Below are positions 1-7,856 of a stretch of 22,933 nucleotides of DNA, piece after piece. How positions within the stretch are numbered: the stretch's first letter is position 1; each line of letters begins with the position of its first letter. The translations under genes and the position numbers were made by a program. Location: contig JADFSZ010000004.1 of assembly GCA_022560555.1 (NCBI GenBank), positions 1 through 22,933 of the forward strand. The letters run 5' to 3'. The notes beneath the pieces were generated by a model. It was given only the letters and a program-made list of their open reading frames with translations. It was not told the DNA's origin and made no database searches. This DNA comes from PVC group bacterium (GTDB taxonomy: Bacteria; GCA-001730085; JADFSZ01).

Positions 1-55
1 GAATAACAGCTCGTTCCATCAAAAAGGCAACCTTTCAAAATCCATGGATGACAAC

Positions 56-84
56 TTGCCATAAGCTTAACATAGAAATATAAT
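56..84 (+). promoter_or_regulatory. Sigma70-like promoter ahead of the DUF62 relic
   Basis: TTGCCA at 56-61 and TATAAT at 79-84 are separated by 17 bases, a near-consensus vegetative promoter. The same two hexamers with the same spacing recur at 16025-16053 in front of an intact gene. The expected transcript start is near 91, about 37 bases before the ATG at 128. The promoter probably drove the original DUF62 gene and may still be active. It is called from sequence match alone. Confidence 0.55.
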
Positions 85-127
85 GATGAAAAGTCATAAA
101 TCACTCATAGCACAATTGTTGAAACTC

Positions 128-332
128 ATGAACCCCATCGCGCTCATAACAGATTTTGGTCATAGGGTACAAAATTTTAGGATTAGACACATCGTACGCG
201 GCACAAAAAAAAGGCAAACTTTTAAATGTGATCGGGAGTTCGGGTTATTGGGAAATCGCGGTTAATTTAGGTCACGCGGCAAAATATCTAAAGGCCAAGC
301 GCGGATCAATCGTGACGGTCACATGGTCTTAA
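128..332 (+). pseudogene. Internally deleted SAM hydroxide adenosyltransferase (DUF62) relic
   Basis: From the ATG at 128 the reading starts MNPIALITDFGHR, matching the N-terminus of the SAM hydrolase (adenosyl-chloride synthase/DUF62) family, which opens with I-A-L-L-T-D-F-G. In another frame, codons from about 174 to the TAA at 330-332 read ILGLDTSYAAQKKGKLL, then IGSSGYWEIAVNLGHAAKYL, ending in AKRGSIVTVTWS. That is the family's C-terminal end, with its G-S-S-G-x-x-E-I-A-V-N and A-K-R-G-x-x-V motifs. About 200 bases remain of a gene normally near 800, so the catalytic middle is missing and the two ends are out of frame (128 and 234 fall in different phases). The junction lies around 155-175. 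One possible cause is recombination between the N-terminal DFG coding stretch and the internal DxFGN stretch of the family; this is inference. The relic converges on the 97-residue gene, four bases away. An assembly collapse is the alternative to a true deletion. Confidence 0.75.
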
Positions 333-336
333 AGAA

Positions 337-630
337 TTAATTTGAGCGGCACAATTGTTTCATCTCACGTATGTATTCGGGAAAATATTCCAAAATTACT
401 GTCATATTAAACCGTCTCAGAATTGATTCTTTGGGTTCCCGCTCCAAAAGAAATTCGAAGGATTTTTCAACCCAAATCTCAGGTTTGATCTTGCGGTCTG
501 TCCAAGTGATATAATTTGATTTATCTAACGTGACACTGTGGGTTGTTTGTCCCCCATCATCCGCGCAAGTTACTTCGAATGTATACGATTGAACTTGATC
601 TTCCTTAAGCTGGACTTGAATGTTTGTCAT
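337..630 (-). CDS. Conserved-looking small hypothetical protein (97 aa)
   Basis: The protein has no signal peptide or membrane segment and looks cytoplasmic. Residues 1-45 read as beta-strand-like, with a CADDGGQTTHSVTL stretch. The C-terminal half contains E-K-S-F-E-F-L-L-E-R-E-P-K-E-S-I-L-R-R-F followed by a Y-F-P-E-Y segment. That half resembles a widespread short uncharacterised bacterial family seen from memory, but I cannot name it. The ATG at 628-630 overlaps the stop of the upstream symporter gene as ATGA, and a good ribosome binding site (GGGAAGG, about 7 bases upstream) lies inside the symporter gene. The two are therefore probably translated from one message. No function is assigned. 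Confidence 0.8.
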   Translation of the reverse strand: MTNIQVQLKEDQVQSYTFEVTCADDGGQTTHSVTLDKSNYITWTDRKIKPEIWVEKSFEFLLEREPKESILRRFNMTVILEYFPEYIREMKQLCRSN

Positions 631-1910
631 GGTCGAACCTTCCCTTGTTTATTACGAACCCGTTTGTTTATGCAGTATCGATTCACAATCACAGACCCGA
701 TGGCATCCCCTTCGACATTGATCATGGTCCGGAATGTATCTAAAAATCGGTCAATCGGAATGAGGATTCCGATCGCCTCAATCGGAAGTCCTACGGATTG
801 CAAAACGGGAATCATGGTGACCATCCCCGCACTTGGAATTCCCGGAGCTCCCATCGAAGCCAAAATGGCGACAAGAAAAATCATAAGCTGCGAAACAATA
901 TTCAAATCAAGTCCAATAAGATTCGCAACAAAAAGCGCCGCAATGGCCTCATACAGGGCCGTCCCATCCATGTTGATCGTCGTGCCCAAAGGCATCACAA
1001 AACCCGCAATATCTTTGTCCACTTTGAGATGTTCATCCACACACCTGAGACTGATAGGCAGCGTGGCCGAGCTTGACGATGTGGAGAAGGCCGTGATCAA
1101 AGCATCTTTCATTCCCCTAAAAAATATCCACGGAGAAAATTTTCCGAACCATTTTAATAGGAGCGGCAAGGTCACCGCCCCGTGTAAAAAGGTGCCCAAC
1201 AATACAACACCGATAAACTTAGCTAAACTTTTGAGCAAACGGATATCCTGACTGGCAAAAAGGATGGCGAGAAGAGCCAGTATCCCCCAAGGCGCCAGGC
1301 GCATGATCCATCCCACAATCATCATGATCAAATCAAAAAACTCCTGGAGTAAATTGTGAATACCTTTGGCTTTTTCTTTCGCCTTGACGATGGCAATCCC
1401 GATAAAGATCGCAAACACAATAGTTCCTAATATTTCTCCTTCAGCCATCGCTTTAACCGGGCTAATAAAAAATCGTTCGTTGATAAATTTACTGAAATAC
1501 TCAGAGGTTGTAATATCGGGACTCGTATAGGCACTCATATCTTTTTCAAAGATATCAATCTGTGTATCTACCCCCGGACGTAAGATATTTACAAGAGTCA
1601 ATCCTAACAGTACGGCCAAAGCAGATGTGCCGATAAAATAGCCAAGGGTGCTCTTCCAAACAATACCCATGGCGGAATGCTTTCTAAGATTCGCAATGCC
1701 TAAAGCAATGGAAGTAAAAACCAAAGGAACCACGATCATCTTCAAGAGGTTAATGAACACACCTTTGACGATTCCAAGAACATAGAGAACCGTCTGTGTT
1801 TTGTCGGGACTGAACATCCCCGCATTCAGCATAAACCCAAAAACGATGCCCACCCCTGCTCCGATAAGAATATGACGGTTGAGGTAATCTTTTTTTGCGG
1901 ATGATTTCAT
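627..1910 (-). CDS. Dicarboxylate/amino acid:cation symporter (DAACS/SDF family)
   Basis: This is a full-length (427 aa) inner-membrane secondary transporter of the GltP/DctA family, which couples uptake of glutamate, aspartate or C4-dicarboxylates to Na+ or H+. About eight hydrophobic helices are visible. The serine-rich re-entrant loop (STSSSSATLP, about residues 275-285) and the TM7 cation and substrate motif (GTTINMDGTALYEA, about residues 307-320) are intact. The N-terminus is short and charged before the first helix (about 13-32). The exact substrate cannot be read from sequence. No clear ribosome binding site precedes the ATG at 1910. It shares an upstream region with the divergent NhaC antiporter, so both may respond to ion gradients. 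Its stop overlaps the start of the 97-residue gene. Confidence 0.93.
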   Translation of the reverse strand: MKSSAKKDYLNRHILIGAGVGIVFGFMLNAGMFSPDKTQTVLYVLGIVKGVFINLLKMIVVPLVFTSIALGIANLRKHSAMGIVWKSTLGYFIGTSALAVLLGLTLVNILRPGVDTQIDIFEKDMSAYTSPDITTSEYFSKFINERFFISPVKAMAEGEILGTIVFAIFIGIAIVKAKEKAKGIHNLLQEFFDLIMMIVGWIMRLAPWGILALLAILFASQDIRLLKSLAKFIGVVLLGTFLHGAVTLPLLLKWFGKFSPWIFFRGMKDALITAFSTSSSSATLPISLRCVDEHLKVDKDIAGFVMPLGTTINMDGTALYEAIAALFVANLIGLDLNIVSQLMIFLVAILASMGAPGIPSAGMVTMIPVLQSVGLPIEAIGILIPIDRFLDTFRTMINVEGDAIGSVIVNRYCINKRVRNKQGKVRP

Positions 1911-1958
1911 AAGTGAAAATATTGTGTGATTATTTTTTCGATATGGTGATCAAAATTC

Positions 1959-1987
1959 TTGTCGCGAGTCATGATATATATTATACT
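1959..1987 (+). promoter_or_regulatory. Candidate promoter for the NhaC antiporter gene
   Basis: TTGTCG (1959-1964, 4 of 6 consensus) and TATACT (1982-1987, 5 of 6) are separated by 17 bases. Transcription would begin near 1994, after the ATG at 1913 but before the GTG at 2033. The -10 overlaps the -10 of the divergent promoter on the other strand. Confidence 0.45.
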
Positions 1988-2011
1988 ACGTGGGATCAAC
2001 TTTCCTGTCAA
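1980..2011 (-). promoter_or_regulatory. Candidate promoter for the symporter gene
   Basis: On the minus strand a perfect TTGACA (2006-2011) is followed by a perfect TATAAT (1980-1985), but the spacer is 20 bases. With a 17-base spacer the -10 would be TAGTAT (1983-1988). Either way the start would fall near 1973-1976. This region lies inside the longest plus-strand reading of the NhaC ORF, which argues that the NhaC N-terminus there is not coding. Confidence 0.4.
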
Positions 2012-2032
2012 TACCACATAAAGGGATCGATC

Positions 2033-3820
2033 GTGACCAACATTCTTCAAAACAGAGACATTTCAAAATACTGGTTTGCACGATCTCCAAAATTTTGGAT
2101 TTTTCTTCTTGTGCTCAGTACCGCTTTTATCGCCGGACGAAAAGTGCAACCCACATGGACCGTAGAAATAATTCAGCTTGATGTTAAGAAAAACGACGCG
2201 GGACAGATCTACTATATCTACAAAGAGAAGCCAAAAGTTATTGAACAAGTTGTCCCTCTCTCTCAAGCTGAACTCACACCCGAAAAAATCCAACTCTTGA
2301 ATCAAACGGGACAATCGCCTCCCCTCCTGGAAGAATTTGTCTTAGAACCCATAACGAAAGAAGGGAAATCTTTGACCTTGTACTACCAACACACTTTGAA
2401 GCGCCATTGGAGATGGTGGTCACTCCTTCCCGCCTTCGCGGCCGTTTTATTTTGCTGGATCACGAGAGAGCCCATCACCTCATTGTTCGGAGGGATTGTT
2501 TGCGGAGCTTTTCTTTTACAAAAATACAATATACCCGGAGATGTCTTAGTTCCCGCGCTCATGACAAAAGATGCGGCCACCATTTTAGTGATTTATCTGT
2601 GGTTTTTAGGAGGACTCATGGGTGTTTGGTCCCGTACCGGAGCCGCGCAGGCGTTCGCGGACCTAATGACACGCACGGTTGTTCGAGGCCCCCGAACGGC
2701 AAAACTTGTCGCGTGGTTTTTAGGTGTCATCTTTTTTCAAGGCGGAACCATTAGCACGGTTTTGGTCGGCACAACGGTTAAACCCATTGCGGACAAAGAA
2801 AATATAAGCCACGAAGAGCTTTCTTATATTGTCGACTCCACAGCGTCTCCGATCGCTTCTCAATTGGCATTCAACGCCTGGCCCGGTTATGTCCAAGCGT
2901 TTATCTTTGTCTCCGGCGTAAGCTTTTTAGCCACGGAAGCGGACCGGATCACATTCTTTTTCAAAAGCGTTCCGTTTTGTTTCTATGCCATCTTTGCCGT
3001 TCTCGGAACGTTTCTTTTGAGCATAGATAAACCTTTTTTTCTTGGCAAGAGAATGAAAGAAGCTATCGCTCGATCCCGTCAAACAGGCGAGCTGGATGCG
3101 CCAAACGCCGATCCGCTTTCTTCGAAAGAACTCCAATCGAGTCATGTTCCCGAAGGATACACACCGCATGTCATTGAATTTTTTCTGCCGCTTATTGTCC
3201 TTATTGGTATATGCATCGGGACATTTATCAAGATGGGGTCTCCCAACGTTCTTTGGGCATTCGGACTTGCCCTTTTGTGCGCCATGAGTTTAGCCCTCAT
3301 CCGCGGCATGTCCCTCAAAGATCTTATGGTTGGATTTCACGAAGGGATTAAAGGTGTGGTCCTAGGAGCTGTAATCCTTCTTTTAGCCATTACGATCGGC
3401 GGAATCAGCCAGCAAACGGGAGGTGGGATTTTTCTTGTTGAACTTTTGGGCCATCATATTCCGTATTGGGCTTTGCCCGTCATTCTACAGCTTATGACCA
3501 TGCTTATCTCGTTTTCAACAGGGACTAGCTGGGGAACTTATGCCGTCGCATTCCCTTTGGCCATGCCCTTAGCCTGGACAGTGGCCAATGTCAACGGCGT
3601 TGCACATCCGGAGCTTTTTATGACCATTTGCTTTGCGACAGTGATGGATGGCAGTGTCTACGGGGATCAGTGCTCACCGATTTCGGATACAACCGTTTTA
3701 ACGTCCATGTGCACCGGGTGTGATCTTATGGATCATGTAAAAACGCAAATGCCTCAGGCTAGTATGGCCGCCCTTTTAGCCGCCATATGCTGGACAGCCT
3801 TAACATACTTTTACGTATAA
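2033..3820 (+). CDS. NhaC-family Na+/H+ antiporter
   Basis: This is an inner-membrane sodium/proton antiporter of the NhaC superfamily, used for pH and sodium homeostasis. Family features include a [16 protein letters not shown] segment, a glycine-rich [11 protein letters not shown] loop and, near the C-terminus, [19 protein letters not shown]. About ten or more membrane helices follow. I choose the GTG at 2033 (595 aa): it has AAGGGA six bases upstream (2021-2026), and a promoter-like pair lies inside the 40-codon extension that an ATG at 1913 would add. That extension resembles non-coding DNA. After a first helix (about residues 21-35) comes a polar stretch of about 90 residues (36-128) before the core domain, with a WTVEI start and many charged residues. 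It is probably extracytoplasmic and is not usual for NhaC. Substrate ion specificity is inferred from the family. Confidence 0.88.
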   Translation: MTNILQNRDISKYWFARSPKFWIFLLVLSTAFIAGRKVQPTWTVEIIQLDVKKNDAGQIYYIYKEKPKVIEQVVPLSQAELTPEKIQLLNQTGQSPPLLEEFVLEPITKEGKSLTLYYQHTLKRHWRWWSLLPAFAAVLFCWITREPITSLFGGIVCGAFLLQKYNIPGDVLVPALMTKDAATILVIYLWFLGGLMGVWSRTGAAQAFADLMTRTVVRGPRTAKLVAWFLGVIFFQGGTISTVLVGTTVKPIADKENISHEELSYIVDSTASPIASQLAFNAWPGYVQAFIFVSGVSFLATEADRITFFFKSVPFCFYAIFAVLGTFLLSIDKPFFLGKRMKEAIARSRQTGELDAPNADPLSSKELQSSHVPEGYTPHVIEFFLPLIVLIGICIGTFIKMGSPNVLWAFGLALLCAMSLALIRGMSLKDLMVGFHEGIKGVVLGAVILLLAITIGGISQQTGGGIFLVELLGHHIPYWALPVILQLMTMLISFSTGTSWGTYAVAFPLAMPLAWTVANVNGVAHPELFMTICFATVMDGSVYGDQCSPISDTTVLTSMCTGCDLMDHVKTQMPQASMAALLAAICWTALTYFYV

Positions 3821-3855
3821 TCTTTTTAATGGCTCAATGATATATGCCAAAAATT

Positions 3856-4800
3856 TTATACTTCAAAATATTGCTGGGTTGAAAAATAGCGTTCTCCTGT
3901 ATCCGGCAAAACAGTAACAAGCGTTTTTCCGGCCCCAAGCTCTTCGGCTATTTTCAGGCTCGCCCACACAGCGGCCCCCGAGGAAATCCCCATAAACAAA
4001 CCTTCCTGTCGAGCCAAAAGACCGGCTGTTTCAAAGGCCTCCGCATCCTTAACCGTCACAATCCGGTCAATCAGATCCCTGTTGAGAATTTCCGGAATAA
4101 AACCGGCGCCGATCCCTTGGATTTTATGTGTTCCGCTCTTTTTCCCTGATATCACGGCGCTCCCCTCAGGTTCGACAGCAACTATCTGAATATCCGGATT
4201 TGCCTTTTTAAGCACTTCGCCTGCTCCCGATAACGTTCCTCCCGTTCCCACCCCAACAACAAAGGCATCGATTTTTCCGTTGGTTGCATCCATAAGTTCT
4301 TTCGCTGTCGTTTGACGGTGAGCCTCCAGATTTGATTGATTCATAAATTGGGAAGGCATAAAACTATCGGGGGTCTTGGCCAGTAAATCTTTTGCCCGCT
4401 GAATAGCTCCGGACATCCCTTTCTTGCTAGCAGTGAGGACAACCTCCGCACCATATGACTTGATGATAAATTGACGCTCCAAGCTCATGGATTCCGGAAT
4501 GACGACAATACAGCGGTACCCTTTGACGGCGGCAACCATGGCAATCCCGATACCCGTGTTTCCGCTCGAAGGTTCAATAATAACACCGCCGGATGTTAAA
4601 GCGCCCTCGGACTCGGCCATCTCGATCATCTTAAGACATATTCGATCTTTGACGCTCCCCCCTGGATTAAAACTTTCTAATTTTGCTAATATTCGGGCAG
4701 AACCGTGGGGCACAATTTTGTGCAACTGAATCAGGGGCGTGTTGCCGATCAAATCCAATATCGAATGATAGATTTTTTGTTCAAACGGACTCATAGACAT
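3856..4800 (-). CDS. cysK: Cysteine synthase (O-acetylserine sulfhydrylase)
   Basis: This cytoplasmic PLP enzyme makes L-cysteine from O-acetylserine and sulfide. The PLP lysine is K51 in NPGGSVKDR, the substrate loop SSGNTG lies at about 78-83, and the glycine phosphate-binding loop GVGTGGTLSG is at about 183-192. Length (314 aa) is normal for CysK/CysM, and the C-terminus (YFSTQQYFEV) looks complete. Two methionines (codons 1 and 3) could start it; neither has a clear ribosome binding site. It follows the PiT-family transporter by 27 bases, perhaps as the last gene of the long minus-strand operon. CysM or a cystathionine beta-synthase-like enzyme are less likely alternatives. Confidence 0.94.
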   Translation of the reverse strand: MSMSPFEQKIYHSILDLIGNTPLIQLHKIVPHGSARILAKLESFNPGGSVKDRICLKMIEMAESEGALTSGGVIIEPSSGNTGIGIAMVAAVKGYRCIVVIPESMSLERQFIIKSYGAEVVLTASKKGMSGAIQRAKDLLAKTPDSFMPSQFMNQSNLEAHRQTTAKELMDATNGKIDAFVVGVGTGGTLSGAGEVLKKANPDIQIVAVEPEGSAVISGKKSGTHKIQGIGAGFIPEILNRDLIDRIVTVKDAEAFETAGLLARQEGLFMGISSGAAVWASLKIAEELGAGKTLVTVLPDTGERYFSTQQYFEV

Positions 4801-4827
4801 TTATGGTTTTTGCAATTTTGGAAAATT

Positions 4828-5796
4828 TTAATGTTGAAAGAGCAGCCATGTTAACACGTAAGCAAGCCCCATGGCAAGAATCGGCATAAGAATCCAATTA
4901 TATATCACTTTTTTGGATAAAGGTTTTTTGAAGGTATGGCCATGACCACTTTCGTCTTTAAGGCTCGCAATGGCAAAAATCGCAGCCACTTTAACCATAA
5001 CAAATGATTGAGGGACACCGCAAACGGAAGCAATAATGACCAACGTTCCGCAAACAAGGCATATGATACTGGCAGACAAAAGGCCCAGGGGAATAATTTT
5101 CTCGCTTGATGTTTTAAGTGATCCCGGAAACAGGAAGCTGCCAACACCGAAAAACGGAGCCATCACAAGGAGCCCGATGACAGGGGAGATCATCTCGCTT
5201 CCCACAAGGGGCCCTACAACATTGGCCACGTTATTCGTGCCTACAGAAAACGCGTTGTAACAACTGGAAAAAATAACAAAAGCTTTTAAACGGGATTTAT
5301 GATTAACGAGTTTTTCGTAAATCCAAAAATTTATTTTTCGGGGAGGATAAATCATTTTCCCGATAAAATAGGTTAAAAAATATCCGGCGACAGGCAAAAA
5401 GATCCAGAATGGCAGCATCCATAATATATTTTCCCACTCGACTTGATCAAAATAAAGACCCACCCCCATAAGTGCGGCCACAGTAACCAAACTCGTTGAT
5501 TGCGGCACATGCAGGATATTGCTGATAAAAATACTCAAAACAGCCGAAAATAAGATAATGATACAGACTTTTGGCGTTATAATAAACGCAGGGATAATAC
5601 CTCCTTCAAGAGTGTTCGTCACTTCACGGCCCAAACACAGAGCTCCCGCAACCACACAAAGAGCAAAAAGGCATTGAGCTCTTTTGGGTGTGATAGCCTT
5701 GCTTCCGCATGCCGCGGCAAACGTGACGCCAAAAATACTAGCCCCCATATTTACGGAAAAGAACACCGCTAAAACAATGATGAATATCTCCGTCAC
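4828..5796 (-). CDS. PiT-family inorganic anion permease (phosphate or sulfate)
   Basis: This is a membrane permease of the PiT family (322 aa, about ten hydrophobic helices). The two family repeats are visible as VNMGASIFGVTFAAACGSK near the N-terminus (about 15-33) and SVGTNNVANVVGPLVGSEM in the second half, matching the duplicated GANDVANA-type signature. PiT proteins usually move phosphate with H+ or Na+, but some members (CysP of Bacillus subtilis) carry sulfate. cysK lies directly downstream, so sulfate is a real possibility here; this is inference. The start is a GTG at 5794-5796 with AGGAGT about eight bases upstream, inside the end of the ATP-grasp gene (6-base gap), so coupling is likely. 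Confidence 0.85.
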   Translation of the reverse strand: MTEIFIIVLAVFFSVNMGASIFGVTFAAACGSKAITPKRAQCLFALCVVAGALCLGREVTNTLEGGIIPAFIITPKVCIIILFSAVLSIFISNILHVPQSTSLVTVAALMGVGLYFDQVEWENILWMLPFWIFLPVAGYFLTYFIGKMIYPPRKINFWIYEKLVNHKSRLKAFVIFSSCYNAFSVGTNNVANVVGPLVGSEMISPVIGLLVMAPFFGVGSFLFPGSLKTSSEKIIPLGLLSASIICLVCGTLVIIASVCGVPQSFVMVKVAAIFAIASLKDESGHGHTFKKPLSKKVIYNWILMPILAMGLAYVLTWLLFQH

Positions 5797-5802
5797 GGAC
5801 AG

Positions 5803-6831
5803 TTACTCCTGAATACTACTGTCTTCGTTATACTCTAATCCTAATGACAAAATTTTACTCACCAGATCATCAAAATTCAAACCATGTTTTCTTGCCGATA
5901 ACGCAAAATCATCATCCTTCGTAATACCCGGATTTGGATTAGCTTCAATGACAAAAACCTCTTTGTCGGACGTCAGCCGAATATCAATTCGCGCGTAACC
6001 CCGAATCCGCAAAATCTTATACACACGTTTTGAGGTTTCAATGATTTTCTTTTCCAAAACAGGATCTTTTAAGTAGGCAAAACCATATCTCACTTTCCAT
6101 TTTTTTCGATATTCCGGGTCCCACTTTACCTTATATGTGGCAATTTGCGGGCCTTCGTTTTCTATCGGCAATTTTAATTCCCGAATGGGGAAGGTCGTAA
6201 TAATCCGATTTCCCAGCATGCTGACATATAATTCTCTACCCTCAATATACTCTTCCGCGATAACATCCTGAGCTAAATTGTCATGAATAAAGTTTGCGCG
6301 CTCCTTTAAGTCAGTGTCGTTGGATATCACAGAAGCATTTGAGATTCCGTAAGACGACTCATCACGCAGGGGTTTGATAATCACGGGATATTTCAGCCAT
6401 TTGGGATGATAAACCCGACAGCCGCGATAAAATATCTTGAACTTTGACACATGGATATGGTGATGACTTAAGATTTCCTTCGTTATCCCCTTGTTTTTAC
6501 AAAGGACCATCGCCGCCGGATTGGAACCCGTGTAGGGTATTTGCAAAAGCTCGAACAGTCCCACAATGTTGCGTTCGTAAAATGATTGTCCGTGAAAATG
6601 CTCGACTAAATTAAAAAAAATATCCGGTTTTTTCTCCGCAACAGCATCCAAAAGGGGTCGAATATCATCATAAATCCCTACCACCCGGATATCATGTCCC
6701 AAATTTTTCAATGATTCGTAACATTGCCGCTCTGTTTTATATTCTTTCTTTTTAAATAACTCTAGATAATTTCTGTTCTGGGGAGTTTCGCCCATCGTAT
6801 CGCAAATAAGAATGACATCCAGCTTTTTCAT
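5803..6831 (-). CDS. D-Ala-D-Ala ligase-like ATP-grasp enzyme
   Basis: This is a cytoplasmic ATP-grasp ligase (342 aa) that should join a carboxylate to an amine through an acyl-phosphate. The N-terminal domain has FNLVEHFHGQ (about 73-82), equivalent to the FNALHG region of Ddl. PVIIKPL (149-155) and VIAEEYIEGREL (190-201) form the ATP-binding core. R281-D283 and EANPNPGI (296-303) supply metal and substrate residues. It differs from housekeeping Ddl in spacing and in lacking the usual N-T-x-P-G-M-T loop, so its substrate may be another amino acid or peptide. The ATG overlaps the stop of the metallopeptidase gene (ATGA) with AGAGGG four bases before it. That tight pairing suggests the two proteins act on related substrates. 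It may still be a true Ddl. Confidence 0.85.
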   Translation of the reverse strand: MKKLDVILICDTMGETPQNRNYLELFKKKEYKTERQCYESLKNLGHDIRVVGIYDDIRPLLDAVAEKKPDIFFNLVEHFHGQSFYERNIVGLFELLQIPYTGSNPAAMVLCKNKGITKEILSHHHIHVSKFKIFYRGCRVYHPKWLKYPVIIKPLRDESSYGISNASVISNDTDLKERANFIHDNLAQDVIAEEYIEGRELYVSMLGNRIITTFPIRELKLPIENEGPQIATYKVKWDPEYRKKWKVRYGFAYLKDPVLEKKIIETSKRVYKILRIRGYARIDIRLTSDKEVFVIEANPNPGITKDDDFALSARKHGLNFDDLVSKILSLGLEYNEDSSIQE

Positions 6832-7841
6832 AAATCCCTCTTAAAAAGCCCCGTGTAAAAATGGTTTTTAACAAGCGCCGTCAGGCAGCCTATGCACATT
6901 AATTTTGTCTCAGTTTCTTCAGACCGGCAATAAAGACCCATCTCTTTCGAGCGGCGTGTCAAGCGTCGAACAAGGTGATCGATAACATATTTGTGTTGCC
7001 CAGTCCATTTTTGCACTATACTTATTAATTCTTTTCGATTTTTTTGTAGATACCGATAGGCTTTATTTGGGGGGGGGCTCACGTCACGGCTGAAGAGCAC
7101 AAGAAGTTCTTTATCAAAAAACTCCGGTGACTCCTGCGCGTACATTTTTTTTCGTTTCTTGTAATGTGTAATTAATTTTGACTTCAAGCGCTTCACGTTA
7201 AAATACCGTGTCTGCGATTCCACCAGCGGCTCCCGATCTTTCACCTTCCGCATCAGAGTGTCTACATATTCAAGTTTGTTGATCACGCGCCAATTTTTAT
7301 ACCTTACACGCCAGTTAATTTTCGGATTCATCCATACGGCAAACGATTCCGCGAAATCCTCATCCGGATGACTCTGGGCATATCCTTCTTCGATATTGCT
7401 GACATAATTTCGGCTATATTTCTTAAATTTATAGTAGTCCGAAAACTCTTTGGAAGGCTGTCCGAAGAGTTTTCTCCATTTTGGCTTATTTTGAAATTTA
7501 TAAGCGTATGATATCGCGTGTCCCATCTCATGGCGCATTAATTTCAAGAATTCTTCTTGGGATTCTCCTTCGACTTCAAGCATCATCTGTCTTTCTAAAG
7601 CCCTCAGGCGCGAATGGCAGAGATAAAAAGGAATTCCGATCGCTGGCACACCCTCAGGACAAAGCCACTCGTCCGCCAAATAAACCGCGGGACGAAACCG
7701 GATACCCTTTAGTTCGAGCTCCATGGTAAACACTTCCACATACGGAACGACCATCGAGTGCTCCAAGCTTATCGGCAAATCGCAAAACCGCATCTCCAAC
7801 AACGCTTCATCCGTCAGTTTGTCTAAATCATTTATCTTCAC
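6828..7841 (-). CDS. Putative zinc metallopeptidase (HExxH) of unknown role
   Basis: This is a soluble protein (337 aa) with no signal peptide. HEMGH at 104-108 is a zincin motif, and HPDEDFAESFA at 158-168 supplies a likely third ligand. The H-P-x-E-D-x-A-E-x-x-A pattern recalls uncharacterised zinc-binding metallopeptidases of the COG4307 type, although no N-terminal zinc ribbon is present. The C-terminal third is very basic and ends with a single CxxC (MCIGC). The start is a GTG at 7841 with AGAGGA seven bases upstream; the nearby ATG is out of frame. A run of nine C residues (7069-7077 on the plus strand as G) lies in the S-P-P-P-N coding stretch. It is coupled to the ATP-grasp gene by an ATGA overlap. 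Peptidase activity is inferred from motifs only. Confidence 0.75.
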   Translation of the reverse strand: MKINDLDKLTDEALLEMRFCDLPISLEHSMVVPYVEVFTMELELKGIRFRPAVYLADEWLCPEGVPAIGIPFYLCHSRLRALERQMMLEVEGESQEEFLKLMRHEMGHAISYAYKFQNKPKWRKLFGQPSKEFSDYYKFKKYSRNYVSNIEEGYAQSHPDEDFAESFAVWMNPKINWRVRYKNWRVINKLEYVDTLMRKVKDREPLVESQTRYFNVKRLKSKLITHYKKRKKMYAQESPEFFDKELLVLFSRDVSPPPNKAYRYLQKNRKELISIVQKWTGQHKYVIDHLVRRLTRRSKEMGLYCRSEETETKLMCIGCLTALVKNHFYTGLFKRDL

Positions 7842-7856
7842 CTCATTTTCCTCTCA

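Noticed and set aside
83-265. 60-codon ORF at the left edge as an intact small gene
   Set aside because: Its first part matches the DUF62 N-terminus but then runs out of frame through the family's C-terminal segment; it is better explained as a deletion relic.
538-1251. 237-codon plus-strand ORF
   Set aside because: It lies antisense to the well-supported symporter gene and has no recognisable family features.
1913-2032. 40-residue N-terminal extension of the NhaC antiporter from ATG 1913
   Set aside because: It has no ribosome binding site and contains promoter-like elements for both strands, whereas GTG 2033 has AAGGGA at the right distance.
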